Origin: VRUE01 sp963840565
GTDB taxonomy: Bacteria > Actinomycetota > Thermoleophilia > Solirubrobacterales > 70-9
DNA: 64,000 nt
Reading direction: 5' to 3'
Assembly (NCBI GenBank): GCA_963840565.1
Contig: CAWIZH010000005.1
Location: 11,856-75,855, forward strand
Part shown: positions 31,834 through 39,866 of the stretch, one piece after another
How the letters are laid out: every line of letters begins with the position of its first letter
Numbering within the stretch: the first letter of the stretch is position 1
Position numbers and translations under genes: made by a program
The notes under the pieces: generated by a model
Seen by the model: the letters and a program-made list of their open reading frames with translations, nothing else
The model's database searches: none
Told to the model about the DNA's origin: nothing

Positions 31834-32052
31834 ATGCCTCGCATCTCCAGCAAGCACCAGATCACCCTGCCGGTCGAGAGCCTCGAGGCGGCCGGGCTTC
31901 GTTCCGGCGACGAGGTCGTGATCGAGGCCGAGGGGGAGGACCGCATCGTCGTTCATCGCGCGGCCCCCGACCTTGCCCATGCGCTTGGGGTCTTCGATGG
32001 GCTCTACGAGCCGGGCTACCTCGCGAAGTTGCGCTCCGAAGAGCGCGCCTGA
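31834..32052 (+). CDS. AbrB/MazE-type antitoxin
   Basis: 72 residues. The N-terminal swapped-hairpin DNA-binding motif is clear: RISSKHQITLPVESLEAAGL then GDEVVIEAEGEDRIVV. The C-terminal tail (LGVFDGLYEPGYLAKLR) would occupy the toxin. Followed after 7 nt by a PIN toxin gene. Confidence 0.85.
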   Translation: MPRISSKHQITLPVESLEAAGLRSGDEVVIEAEGEDRIVVHRAAPDLAHALGVFDGLYEPGYLAKLRSEERA

Positions 32053-32059
32053 GGCGCTC

Positions 32060-32467
32060 GTGAGTGCCTGTGTGCTCGACACCGACGTTGTGATTGCCGC
32101 CCTCGACCGCGCCGACGCCCACCACGTGGCTGCCACCCGCGCCTTCGAGCGTTGGGCCGGTGAAGGGGCCGAGCTTCTCCTTTGCACCGTCAACTACGCC
32201 GAGGCTTTGGTCCGCCCCGCGCAGGACGACCGCACCATGCGTGCCGCGGTCGATGCGATCTCCTCCCTCGGCATTCGCCCCCACGCCCCCGACGCCGCCC
32301 TGGCGCGTAACGCCGCTCGCCACCGCGCTCTCGGGATCAGCCTCGCCGATGGCTTTGCTCTCGCCACCGCTGAGCGGGTCGGTGCATGCCTCGCCTCCTT
32401 CGACAGGGGCGTCCGGCGCGCTCTCGGCCCCGCCGGCCTGAGTCTCAGTCCGGCCCTTTCCTCCTGA
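32060..32467 (+). CDS. PIN-domain ribonuclease, VapC-like toxin
   Basis: 135 residues. PIN acidic residues: Asp in CVLDTDVVIAALD, Glu in NYAEALVRP, Asp in SLADGFALATA and Asp in ASFDRGV. It forms a module with the AbrB-type antitoxin. GTG start 7 nt after the antitoxin stop. Confidence 0.85.
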   Translation: MSACVLDTDVVIAALDRADAHHVAATRAFERWAGEGAELLLCTVNYAEALVRPAQDDRTMRAAVDAISSLGIRPHAPDAALARNAARHRALGISLADGFALATAERVGACLASFDRGVRRALGPAGLSLSPALSS

Positions 32468-32588
32468 CTCGCCCCGCGGAGGCAGAGTGGGTCAACCCTT
32501 TGGAGCCGCAGTCGCTCGGATAGGATCGATCTTTGGACCGGCGTGTTTATGGGATGAACTGGTTCTGGACTCGAACGGGAGGCTTGTG

Positions 32589-33668
32589 ATGCGGGGGATG
32601 CGGAGGCAGATCGCAGTGGTGGGTGCCGGGGCGCTGGCGTGCGCGCTTGTCTCGGTGCCGCTGGCTCACGCCACCAACGACCCGCTGGGCTCGGGCTCCG
32701 CGAAGCTCGTGCTCGACAAGCGCTTTGCCTCGTTCCTCAAGCACGACGGAGTGACCCTGAGCGCTACCCAGGGCGCCAAGCGCAAGGGCAGCGCCTTCGT
32801 GCTGGCGGTGATCGGCGGCAGCGTCGATCCCGTCGCCGGCAAGGGGGAAGTCCAAGCCGAAGGCTCACTCGTCTTCCAGAGCTCCCGCAAGAAGGTGCCG
32901 CTGCGAAACATCGTGGTCAAGACCAAGCACTCGCCGCTCGTCGCCAAAGTCGGCGGCTCGCAGCTGAAGATCGCGACCTCATCCAAGCTCGCCGACAAGC
33001 GCAGCGGCTTCGGCATCGAATTCACGGCCAAGGAGCTGAAGCTGACCGCGAAGGTGGCGACCCGGCTCAACAAGAAGCTGCGCCCCGAGGTCCCCTTCAC
33101 CGAAGGGCAGCCGCTCGGCTCGCTCGTCACCAACCCCCAGCCCAAGCTCGCGACGGTGCTCGAATCGGGCCGGGCGACGCTCGCCTTCGACCCTGCCTTC
33201 CTCGCCAAGCTCGAATCGCGCTTTGTATCGCTCAACCCGATCTTCCCCGCCGAACACCAGGGCGGGACCTTCTCCTTCCCGATAACGCTCGGAGGCCAGA
33301 TCGCCCCCGACGGCTCGGAAGGGACGCTGCGCACCGGCGGCGCCGTGGAACTGCTGCAGCTGGGTGCGGGACAGGTCTTCTGGAAAGAACTGTGGCTTGA
33401 CCTGGGGGCCAAGGTCGACTCCGCCGAAGTCGACGTCGAGCCGACGCCGGCCTTCCCGGGCAAGCTGGGACGGATCGGTGTCTTCGACCTCGTCGGCGGG
33501 ACACTCGCCTCGGACCCGAAGAGCCGGGCCGTGTCGCTCTCCGGCGGCTCGCTGGTGCTCGAGGCCCAAACCGCGAAGACCCTGAACGAAGCCTTTGAGG
33601 CGGGCAAAGAGCTCTTCAAGGCCGGCGAAGTCGCCGGTGCCGTCAGCTTCAGCGCGCTGGCGCAGTAG
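32589..33668 (+). CDS. Secreted protein of unknown function, two-repeat beta architecture
   Basis: 359 residues from ATG 32589 (GGGAGG at 32577-32582). The signal peptide is MRGMRRQIAVVGAGALACAL, with cleavage near AHA-TN. The mature chain has two related halves: the first contains KLVLDKRFASFLKHDGVTLS, the second ATLAFDPAFLAKLESRFVSL, each followed by strands with GTF/GSF and G-E-G. Almost no cysteine. It may be a surface beta-sandwich protein; no family recognised. Confidence 0.68.
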   Translation: MRGMRRQIAVVGAGALACALVSVPLAHATNDPLGSGSAKLVLDKRFASFLKHDGVTLSATQGAKRKGSAFVLAVIGGSVDPVAGKGEVQAEGSLVFQSSRKKVPLRNIVVKTKHSPLVAKVGGSQLKIATSSKLADKRSGFGIEFTAKELKLTAKVATRLNKKLRPEVPFTEGQPLGSLVTNPQPKLATVLESGRATLAFDPAFLAKLESRFVSLNPIFPAEHQGGTFSFPITLGGQIAPDGSEGTLRTGGAVELLQLGAGQVFWKELWLDLGAKVDSAEVDVEPTPAFPGKLGRIGVFDLVGGTLASDPKSRAVSLSGGSLVLEAQTAKTLNEAFEAGKELFKAGEVAGAVSFSALAQ

Positions 33669-33751
33669 CTGGGCTGCCGAGCCTTCGGGCAGCAAGGTGT
33701 GTTTGGGAAGATGCGATGCTAGGGACCATGGGAACGAAAGGGAGGTACTCG

Positions 33752-34240
33752 GTGGGGAAGAAGATCTTTTGCGCGTTGAGCGCGTTCGTACTGGCCTTTG
33801 CATTGCTGGCGGCGCCGTTTGCGCAGGCGACCGAAGCCACGCGCGAAAGCTACAAGGAAGCCGTTGAACCGATCTGCAAGACGAACGTGGAATCCAACGA
33901 ACGGATCCTCAAGAACGTCCGCGCCAACGTCAAGGCGGGCAAGCTGAAGCTTGCGGCCACTCAGTTCACGAAGGCCGCCAGCGCTCTCCACAAGGCGATC
34001 CCGAAGCTCAAGGCTGTGCCCCAGCCGACCGCCGATCAGGCCAAGCTCGCCAAGTGGCTGAAGTACATCGAAGAAGAGGAAGGCTATTTCCTGCAGATCG
34101 CCAAGAAGCTCAAGGCCGGCGACAAGAACGGCGCCACGATGATGCAGATTCGTCTTCAGAACACCGCCAAGTTGGCCAACAACCAAGTCCTGGCCTTCGA
34201 ATTCAAATACTGCCGGGTCGAACCCTCGAAGTTCAGCTAG
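33752..34240 (+). CDS. Small secreted helical protein
   Basis: 162 residues from GTG 33752 with GGGAGG at 33740-33745. Signal peptide VGKKIFCALSAFVLAFALLA, cleavage near AQA-TE. The mature part is predicted largely helical, Lys/Ala-rich, with two cysteines (PICKTN near its start and FKYCRVE near its end) that could bridge the termini. An in-frame ATG at 33716 is less likely. Function unknown. Confidence 0.7.
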   Translation: MGKKIFCALSAFVLAFALLAAPFAQATEATRESYKEAVEPICKTNVESNERILKNVRANVKAGKLKLAATQFTKAASALHKAIPKLKAVPQPTADQAKLAKWLKYIEEEEGYFLQIAKKLKAGDKNGATMMQIRLQNTAKLANNQVLAFEFKYCRVEPSKFS

Positions 34241-34325
34241 CCCCGGCTGCTTAGAGCCTCTGGGAATTGGCCGCCGCGCCGCCCTTGCGGGCGCGGGCGG
34301 TCACCCATTGGCGTACCATCTGGCT

Positions 34326-34544
34326 ATGGCCAATTCTCCGCATAGGCCCCTTCTCGCCCCAGGCAACGAGGCTGAGTGGGCGCGCATCAATCGGGAGGAG
34401 GACGAGTATCGCCGCTCCAGCACCATGGCCCTGACGCCGTCGCAGCGAATCGCGCGAGGCCAGAAGCTCTCCCAACAGGCCGTTGCCCTCCTGGTCTCCT
34501 CGATCCGTGCCGGCAATGTCCCAAGACGCGCTCTCTGGTCCTGA
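34326..34544 (+). CDS. Small protein paired with nucleotidyltransferase
   Basis: 72 residues, strongly charged (NEAEWARINREEDEYRRSS, then LTPSQRIARGQKLSQQA). It overlaps the following nucleotidyltransferase gene by 29 nt, suggesting a two-gene module of toxin-antitoxin type. No recognised domain. Confidence 0.55.
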   Translation: MANSPHRPLLAPGNEAEWARINREEDEYRRSSTMALTPSQRIARGQKLSQQAVALLVSSIRAGNVPRRALWS

Positions 34545-35028
34545 CCTCGACGGCGTCGTCGCCGACGCCAATGCGGTGGGGCTCGACTATGTAGTGATCG
34601 GTGGCTTCAGCGTCATCGCCAATGGCTACCTGCGGGCCACGGATGACTCCGACCTCCTTGTCCCCGACGGCGCGCCTACTGACGAGGCAATCCTCCGATT
34701 TTTGGACCGGATCGAAGCCACTCGCCTCAGGGACGGCAAGGTTCTGACCAGCGACGATGTCGCGGCAACTCACCACCTGCGAGTCAACAGCCGCCATGGC
34801 ATCGTCGACGTCATGCGAGGTGGGCTTCCCCCACTCGATTACGAGACGGTGGCCGCCCGTGGCATCAACGCCGAGGTTGGTGGCGAGCAGGCGAGGGTTG
34901 CCGGTCTGCGAAGCATCGTCGGCTTCAAGCGCCTCGCGGGTAGGCCTCGTGATCGCACTGACCTCGAAGAGCTCGAGGCCTTCCACGGCGAGCTGCCGAT
35001 CGATCCGATCCCCGGCCTCGACAGCTGA
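34516..35028 (+). CDS. Nucleotidyltransferase-fold protein
   Basis: 170 residues from ATG 34516. DYVVIGGFSVIANGYLRATDD-SDLLV is the minimal nucleotidyltransferase signature and resembles the corresponding segment of the protein encoded at 4371. A C-terminal SIVGFKRLAGRPRDRTDLEE parallels the same region of that protein. It probably forms a unit with the overlapping upstream small gene. Substrate unknown. Confidence 0.72.
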   Translation: MSQDALSGPDLDGVVADANAVGLDYVVIGGFSVIANGYLRATDDSDLLVPDGAPTDEAILRFLDRIEATRLRDGKVLTSDDVAATHHLRVNSRHGIVDVMRGGLPPLDYETVAARGINAEVGGEQARVAGLRSIVGFKRLAGRPRDRTDLEELEAFHGELPIDPIPGLDS

Positions 35029-35090
35029 GTTTCGCCGCCAAACCACTAAGATCGCTACTCGTGTAGGTGCGGCTGCTAAAGCCGCCGCCC

Positions 35091-35163
<73 letters not shown>

Positions 35164-35217
35164 TTTCTCAGCTGCGGCTAAGCGGTATGACGTGCCAGAT
35201 CGTTAGGCTGCCGCTTC

Positions 35218-36360
35218 GTGGATTTCGCCCTTTCCGACGAGCAGGAGGACTTCGTCGACGCGATCCGCCGCTACTGCGATCACGAGTGCGGCACGGTGGA
35301 TCAGCGCGAGCGTCTCACCGAGGGCTACACCGAGCACCACAACGAGACGATCTACAAGGAGATGGCTGAGCTGGGCTGGCTCGGCGTGACGATCCCGGAG
35401 GAGTACGGCGGCTCCGGCGGCACCATGCTCGACGCCTGCATCTTCATGGAGGAGACCTCGCGCGCGCTCGCCCCGATCGGCGGTTACGCGACGACCCTGA
35501 TCGTCGCCGGCGCGACCAAGCGCTTCGGCACCGAGGAGCAGAAGGAGGAGATCCTCGGCGGCATTTCCGCCGGCGCGGTCGAGGCGATCGCGATGACGGA
35601 GCCCGAGGCCGGCTCCGACGTCGGCGCCCTCTCCACCTTCGCCGAGAGCGTCGACGGCGGCTACGTGCTCAACGGCCAGAAGGTCTTCTGCTCCAACGCC
35701 CACATCGCCGATCACGTCCTCGTCGTCTGCCGCACCACCCGCTCGGCCAACAAGCACGAGGGGATGACGATGATCTGGGTCCCGCGCGATGCCGAGGGCC
35801 TCGAGGTCGTCCCGATCGACACGATGGGCGGCCGCGACACCAACCACCTCTACTTCACCGACGTCGAGGCGCCCGCCGACGCCGTTCTCGGCCAGGTCGA
35901 CCAGGCCTGGACCCAGCTGATGGCCGGCCTCAACGTCGAGCGCCTGATCCTCGCCGCGACGATGCTCGGCATCGCCCAGCGCGTCTTCGACGACCTCATC
36001 GTCTACGTCAAGGAACGCGAGCAGTTCGGCCGCCCGATCGGTTCCTTCCAGTCGCTTCAGCACCGCATCGCCGACATGGCGACCGACATCGAGGCGGCCC
36101 GCCTGATGACCCGCTGGGTCGCCAGCCTGACCGACGAGGACCCCGACCGGATGCTGCCCCGCGAGGCCTCGATGGTGAAGCTCTTCGTCACCGAGGTGAC
36201 CAAGCGCGCCGCGCTCGAGGGCATGCAGATGATGGGCGGCTACGGCTACGCCTCCGAGTACGACATGGAGCGCCTCGTCCGCACCTCCCTGGTCTCCACC
36301 ATCTACGGCGGCACCTCGGAGATCCAGCGCAACATCATCGCCAAGACGTTCGGGCTCTGA
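35218..36360 (+). CDS. Acyl-CoA dehydrogenase
   Basis: 380 residues, FAD-dependent oxidation of an acyl-CoA to the enoyl-CoA. N-terminal helical domain, the flavin-binding AMTEPEAGSDVGALST, and the C-terminal signature GGYGYASEYDMERLVR with IYGGTSEIQRNIIA. The position that is Glu in short/medium-chain enzymes (IYEGTS) is Gly here, as in several actinobacterial FadE groups where the base lies elsewhere. GTG start at 35218. It stands alone, so the pathway is not indicated. Confidence 0.93.
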   Translation: MDFALSDEQEDFVDAIRRYCDHECGTVDQRERLTEGYTEHHNETIYKEMAELGWLGVTIPEEYGGSGGTMLDACIFMEETSRALAPIGGYATTLIVAGATKRFGTEEQKEEILGGISAGAVEAIAMTEPEAGSDVGALSTFAESVDGGYVLNGQKVFCSNAHIADHVLVVCRTTRSANKHEGMTMIWVPRDAEGLEVVPIDTMGGRDTNHLYFTDVEAPADAVLGQVDQAWTQLMAGLNVERLILAATMLGIAQRVFDDLIVYVKEREQFGRPIGSFQSLQHRIADMATDIEAARLMTRWVASLTDEDPDRMLPREASMVKLFVTEVTKRAALEGMQMMGGYGYASEYDMERLVRTSLVSTIYGGTSEIQRNIIAKTFGL

Positions 36361-36393
36361 GACCGGCATACTTTCCGGAGCAGGGAAGTGCGA

Positions 36394-36489
36394 GCGCCCG
36401 TAGCTCAGTGGTCAACGGGCTTTTAACGAGGCCCAAAGAGCGCCGGTCTTTCAAGCCGGAGGTCGAGAGTTCGATTCTCTCCGGGCGCA
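36394..36489 (+). tRNA. tRNA-Glu (TTC) with a 24-nt D-loop insertion
   Basis: Acceptor stem GCGCCCG/CGGGCGC, D-stem GCTC/GAGC, anticodon stem CCGGT/GCCGG with loop CTTTCAA (anticodon TTC at 36450-36452) and T-arm GAGAG-TTCGATT-CTCTC are all canonical. Between the D-loop GGT and the final A there are 24 extra bases (36413-36436) that can pair as GGGC/GCCC. Without them the D-arm would read GCTCAGTGGTAGAGC, a normal sequence. The 3' part is the integration site of the adjacent mobile element. Confidence 0.85.
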
Positions 36490-36504
36490 TTCCGTTGCCT
36501 TCCA
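36448..36504. repeat. Left attachment site core (attL)
   Basis: 57 bp covering the tRNA-Glu anticodon loop to just beyond its 3' end, identical to 46937-46993. Homology continues more weakly for about 35 bp to the right in both copies (up to AGAGCCAAAT). The complete tRNA lies at this end. Confidence 0.88.
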
Positions 36505-36664
36505 AGCAGCGCCGTTCCGTGCCTATCGCAGAGCCAAATCCTCGGCTCCCCCTCGAATCGCCGTTCCGCGCTCGTCCGGGCGATTCCAGCCGGTTCCGCA
36601 AGGTCGTGGTCGCATCCTGGTCACATTTCTGCGGCGTCGCGGCGGCTCAATAGGCTCCGCCGCA

Positions 36665-36871
36665 ATGGCAGACCAGGCACGACAGAAGGCTCTTTCAGAT
36701 GTGCAACGTGCCCAGGCCAAATTCGAGAGCGCTCAGACCAAGGCCGAGAGCGCTCGTCGGGCTCGCCGCGAAAGCTTCGAGCGGGCACGGAAAGCCGGAC
36801 TGACGCTGCGGGAAATCGGCAAAGCGGCCGACCTGCACTGGTCTCGCGTGGGGGAAGTCCTAAAGAAATAG
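36665..36871 (+). CDS. Small coiled-coil/HTH protein
   Basis: 68 residues. The first 40 form a charged coiled coil (ARQKALSDVQRAQAKFESAQ); the rest is a helix-turn-helix-like end (LTLREIGKAADLHWSRVGEV). Likely DNA-binding regulatory protein of the element. No defined family. Confidence 0.6.
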   Translation: MADQARQKALSDVQRAQAKFESAQTKAESARRARRESFERARKAGLTLREIGKAADLHWSRVGEVLKK

Positions 36872-36988
36872 CCGCCTTTGTCGGTACCTCCCGACAAGAT
36901 GCTACGCTCGCGGCATTCAACATAAGCGGCCCCCGGCCGGCGCGGTAACGCCAACCGAGGGCCTGACCACAAGGAGGCAGTGCTCCTC

Positions 36989-37345
36989 ATGGCTGATGAG
37001 AACCCTACGGGTCGCGGCGCAGCCGTCGCCCTTGACCTTCCCGCCGATCAGGCCCGCTTCCTGCGCAGCACCTTCAGGAGCGCTCGGGCGGGCATTCGCG
37101 ACGAGTTCAGGGAATACCCCAAGCAACTCAAGGAACCGACCCGCCTTCGACGCGAGGAGGCTGCGTACGGGCGGCTCCTCGTGGCTTTGGACGAGCTGGC
37201 GATCGTTCCCGACCCCGACGTGTCCGACGTCGTCGGCGACCTGGCGCAGATCATCGACAGCGGCAACGAGTATCACCGCGTCATCACCGAGCACGAAGCC
37301 CTGCACGGCTTGCTCGACCAGCTGGGGGGAGGCGAGAGCCGATGA
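36989..37345 (+). CDS. Hypothetical protein of the element
   Basis: 118 residues, mostly helical and acidic towards the C-terminus (VVGDLAQIIDSGNEYHRVIT). AAGGAGG at 36971-36977 supports either ATG 36989 or GTG 36980. Its stop overlaps the start of the XRE gene (ATGA), so the two are coupled and could form a regulator pair. Confidence 0.6.
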   Translation: MADENPTGRGAAVALDLPADQARFLRSTFRSARAGIRDEFREYPKQLKEPTRLRREEAAYGRLLVALDELAIVPDPDVSDVVGDLAQIIDSGNEYHRVITEHEALHGLLDQLGGGESR

Positions 37346-37845
37346 TCGATATCGCCACCCGGTTCGGGACCAACCTGGCCCGGGGCCGCAAACGGGCCAA
37401 GCTCTCCCAGGAAGAGCTGGCCGTCCGCGCCTCCCTCCACCGCACGGCGGTAGGCCAGCTTGAGCGCGGCGAACGAGTCGCCCGCGTGGACACCCTCGTA
37501 AAGCTCGCCGGCTCCCTCGACCTTCCTCCGGGCGAATTGCTCGACGGGATGGGCTGGACCCGGGCGGAACGCGAGTCGGGCAGTTCACGGAGCGGGGTGG
37601 GAGCTGATGGCGGACTGCTTGCTCGTCGCCGCGCCGAGTCGCGCGGGGAAAAAGAGACCAAATCGACAAAGCCAAATCAACGTCAAAAACGAAAGACAAA
37701 GAAGAAGCCAAAGAATCGAAGCCAAAAAGGCAAGCAAGAAAAGCCAAAAGCCAAGAAGCAAGAAGAGAAGGCCTCAAAAGCAACAACCCAACAGCCCGAC
37801 ACACTACGCACCCTCCGGTGCCGTGCCTGGGCCGCAGTTTTCTGA
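37342..37845 (+). CDS. XRE-family regulator with a lysine-rich tail
   Basis: 167 residues. Residues 7-65 form a Cro/cI helix-turn-helix (NLARGRKRAKLSQEELAVRA, TAVGQLERGERV). Residues 100-150 are a Lys/Gln/Glu low-complexity tail encoded by unusually A-rich DNA (about 37645-37795) in an otherwise GC-rich region. The tail could be a nucleic-acid-binding arm. The final ~15 residues (TLRTLRCRAWAAVF) look like readthrough and may not be conserved. Confidence 0.7.
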   Translation: MIDIATRFGTNLARGRKRAKLSQEELAVRASLHRTAVGQLERGERVARVDTLVKLAGSLDLPPGELLDGMGWTRAERESGSSRSGVGADGGLLARRRAESRGEKETKSTKPNQRQKRKTKKKPKNRSQKGKQEKPKAKKQEEKASKATTQQPDTLRTLRCRAWAAVF

Positions 37846-38029
37846 TCCCAAACGTCAGGAAGGCTCGAGCGTGAGGGCGCTGGCGACTCCGGCCGTGCCT
37901 CCGGCGGCCGATTGTGGCACGGCTCCGCCGTGCGGAGGCCGCCTGTGTGGAGGCCCGGCGGGAGCCTTGACCTTCGGTCTTCGCGGGAACTTGTGGATCA
38001 ACCAGAGCCCCTTCCGGCACCTATGGGGC
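37846..38029. other. Intergenic stretch upstream of excisionase gene
   Basis: 184 bp without a supported gene. It contains short palindromic stretches (GCACGGCTCCGCCGTGC and AAGGCTCGAGCG) but no clear promoter. The frame of the excisionase gene is open through it, yet the translated sequence looks non-coding. Confidence 0.4.
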
Positions 38030-38224
38030 ATGGAGAGAAATGCCCCACCAGTCGCCTTCTTTACCGAGCGCAGTCTTGCCGCCTATCTCGCGGTCTCAGA
38101 CCGCACGATCCGTAACTGGATCAAAAGAGGTGAGCTGCCCTCTTACAAGCTCGGCGCGGCGAGGCGGATCGACCCCGCCGACGTAGACGCCTTCCTCGCC
38201 CAGCGAAGGGACGAGCTGGCATGA
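38030..38224 (+). CDS. Excisionase-like MerR/HTH_17 DNA-binding protein
   Basis: 64 residues from ATG 38030. FTERSLAAYLAVSDRTIRNW then IKRGELPSYKLGAARRI, and the DPADVDAFLAQRR end, are the winged-helix pattern of AlpA/HTH_17 excisionases. It overlaps the integrase start by 4 nt (ATGA), the usual xis-int coupling. It would direct excision of the element. Confidence 0.85.
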   Translation: MERNAPPVAFFTERSLAAYLAVSDRTIRNWIKRGELPSYKLGAARRIDPADVDAFLAQRRDELA

Positions 38225-39330
38225 GACATCACGAGGCCCCGACCAAGCGCCGCAACCCCTCCGGGGAGATCGTTTGGATGGCGCGCTACACAGGCCGAGA
38301 CGGCAAGCGCCGCGTCGCCAAGCCGCGCTGGAACGGCGGCAAGGGCACCTTCGACCTGAAGCGGGAAGCCCAGCGGGCGATCGACGAGGCCTACGGCCTC
38401 TCAGACCGCCCCGACACCTTGGGGGAGTACTTCGCCACCTGGCCAACCCATCACCCTCGTTCAGAACGGACCAACGCCACCAACGAGCACCGCATCGGCC
38501 GCGTCCTCGAGGTAGAGGTCGAGGGCATCCCGCTCAAGCAATGGCCAATGCGCGAGCTACGTCGACGACACGCTCTTTCCTTGGTCGACCACATGCTGCG
38601 AGTCCAGGGCCGAGCCACCACCGGGGTCGTCGGCATCCTGCGCTCGCTCTCAGCGATGGCCGAGGACGCGATCACAGACGAAGTGGCCAACCTCAACCCC
38701 TTTAAGGGAGTCCGGGTCAGAGCCAACGACCCACGAGCCAAAAAGAAGCGACGGCCCATCCGCGTCTTCAGCTTCGAGCAGATGCACGCCTTCGCCAAGG
38801 CGGCAGGGCGATACGAGGCGATGGTTCGCGTCTTCACTGACACCGGCATGAGGCTGGGAGAGGTGCTTCCCCTTCGGGTCGAAGACTTCGACGGCGAGAC
38901 CCTGAAGGTCTGCCGCACCGCCCACGAGGGCATAGTCCTCGACGGCACCAAGACCGACCACGGTGAGCACGACGCGGGGAGGACCATCCCGGTTCCAGCG
39001 ACCCTCGCCTGGATGATCGAAGCCCAGATGCGCCTCAACGGCGAGGACTGCGAGCTTCTCTTCACGACCCCAACCGGCCGCATGTGGCGAGAGCGCAACT
39101 TCTACCGCGACCTCTGGAAACCAACCCAGCAAGCCTCCGGCCTAGACATCCGCCCCCACGAGTGCCGCCATAGCTACGTCACCCACCTCCGCGCCGCCGG
39201 CATCAATGACGCCGATCTAGCCGAGATCGCCGGCCACCGCGTCGAGACCATGCTGGCGCGTTATACCCACGCGGTGGGGAAGAGCTACGACTCGATTCGG
39301 GTGGCAATCGATATGGACAAGCTGGCTTAG
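38221..39330 (+). CDS. int: Tyrosine recombinase (integrase)
   Basis: 369 residues. An N-terminal SAM-like core-binding domain (about 60-150) is followed by the catalytic domain with Arg in TGMRLGEVLPL, the HxxR box in PHECRHSYVTHL, His in AGHRVETML and the nucleophile Tyr in ARYTHAVG. All catalytic residues are present, so it should be active. It catalyses site-specific insertion into tRNA-Glu. Confidence 0.95.
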   Translation: MRHHEAPTKRRNPSGEIVWMARYTGRDGKRRVAKPRWNGGKGTFDLKREAQRAIDEAYGLSDRPDTLGEYFATWPTHHPRSERTNATNEHRIGRVLEVEVEGIPLKQWPMRELRRRHALSLVDHMLRVQGRATTGVVGILRSLSAMAEDAITDEVANLNPFKGVRVRANDPRAKKKRRPIRVFSFEQMHAFAKAAGRYEAMVRVFTDTGMRLGEVLPLRVEDFDGETLKVCRTAHEGIVLDGTKTDHGEHDAGRTIPVPATLAWMIEAQMRLNGEDCELLFTTPTGRMWRERNFYRDLWKPTQQASGLDIRPHECRHSYVTHLRAAGINDADLAEIAGHRVETMLARYTHAVGKSYDSIRVAIDMDKLA

Positions 39331-39457
39331 CTGAGAACCCGGCCTTTAATTCACCTTTTTCTGTCCGCTTGCACGTGCATTCTCTCACCCGTCGGCGGGT
39401 TCATCTGTCGGCTTCAGTGATGCAAGAACCGAGGCGGCGCAAGACAAAAGCTTTCTT

Positions 39458-39526
39458 CGATCGGGGTTCATTGAAACCTCGATCGGTATGCCCCGCGGTC
39501 CCCGGAGCTGACCCGGGAACCGCGGG
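39458..39526. terminator. Two hairpins between convergent integrase and conjugation cassette
   Basis: First hairpin: CGATCGGGGTT (39458-39468) with AACCTCGATCG (39475-39485), one imperfect pair. Second: CCCGCGGTCCCCGG (39492-39505) with CCGGGAACCGCGGG (39513-39526), one mismatch. No long T-tract. They lie between convergent genes and can act as a bidirectional terminator. The surrounding 39331-39533 holds no gene. Confidence 0.55.
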
Positions 39527-39533
39527 AGCAGAG

Positions 39534-39743
39534 CTATGCCGCCAATACCTCGACTTGCGCTGGCACAACCTCAATGAACCACAAAGGAGGGGACACGTTC
39601 GTTTCCTCTCCGTGGGACGGCAGCACCTCGCCCGCTTCACACCAGACGGTGAACCCAGCCGGTTCACCAAAATGTCCGACGAGCGCATACCTTGCATCAC
39701 GAGGCGCTCTAGCACCCCGTTCATAGCGGACAATGGTCATCAT
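39534..39743 (-). CDS. Small YjzC-like protein, last gene of conjugation cassette
   Basis: 69 residues from the ATG-ATG pair at 39738-39743, preceded by AAAGGAC. The pattern ERGARAPRDARYALVGHFG, then WCEAGEVLP, and finally PPLWFIEV, resembles small YjzC-type proteins (P-G-x-aP-x-G-x-Y...aGe.fP). It follows the JAB gene on the same strand after a 123-nt gap. It could be a target, adaptor or unrelated passenger. It lacks a C-terminal Gly (ends VEVLAA), so it is not an obvious modifier. Confidence 0.55.
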   Translation of the reverse strand: MMTIVRYERGARAPRDARYALVGHFGEPAGFTVWCEAGEVLPSHGEETNVSPPLWFIEVVPAQVEVLAA

Positions 39744-39802
39744 TGTCCTTTCGTTTGACCTTACGAACACGCCCTCCGGCCAGCTGACCAAAGGGGCTAT
39801 CT

Positions 39803-39823
39803 TGATCCGCAAGTAGCGGATCA
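39803..39823. promoter_or_regulatory. Inverted repeat before the YjzC-like gene
   Basis: TGATCCGC-AAGTA-GCGGATCA is a perfect 8-bp inverted repeat in the gap between the JAB gene and the YjzC-like gene. It could be an operator or an intra-operon hairpin that reduces readthrough. Confidence 0.4.
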
Positions 39824-39866
39824 GTATGGATTCTCCGAAGCGGCTCGGACAGATCGTCAATGACCA

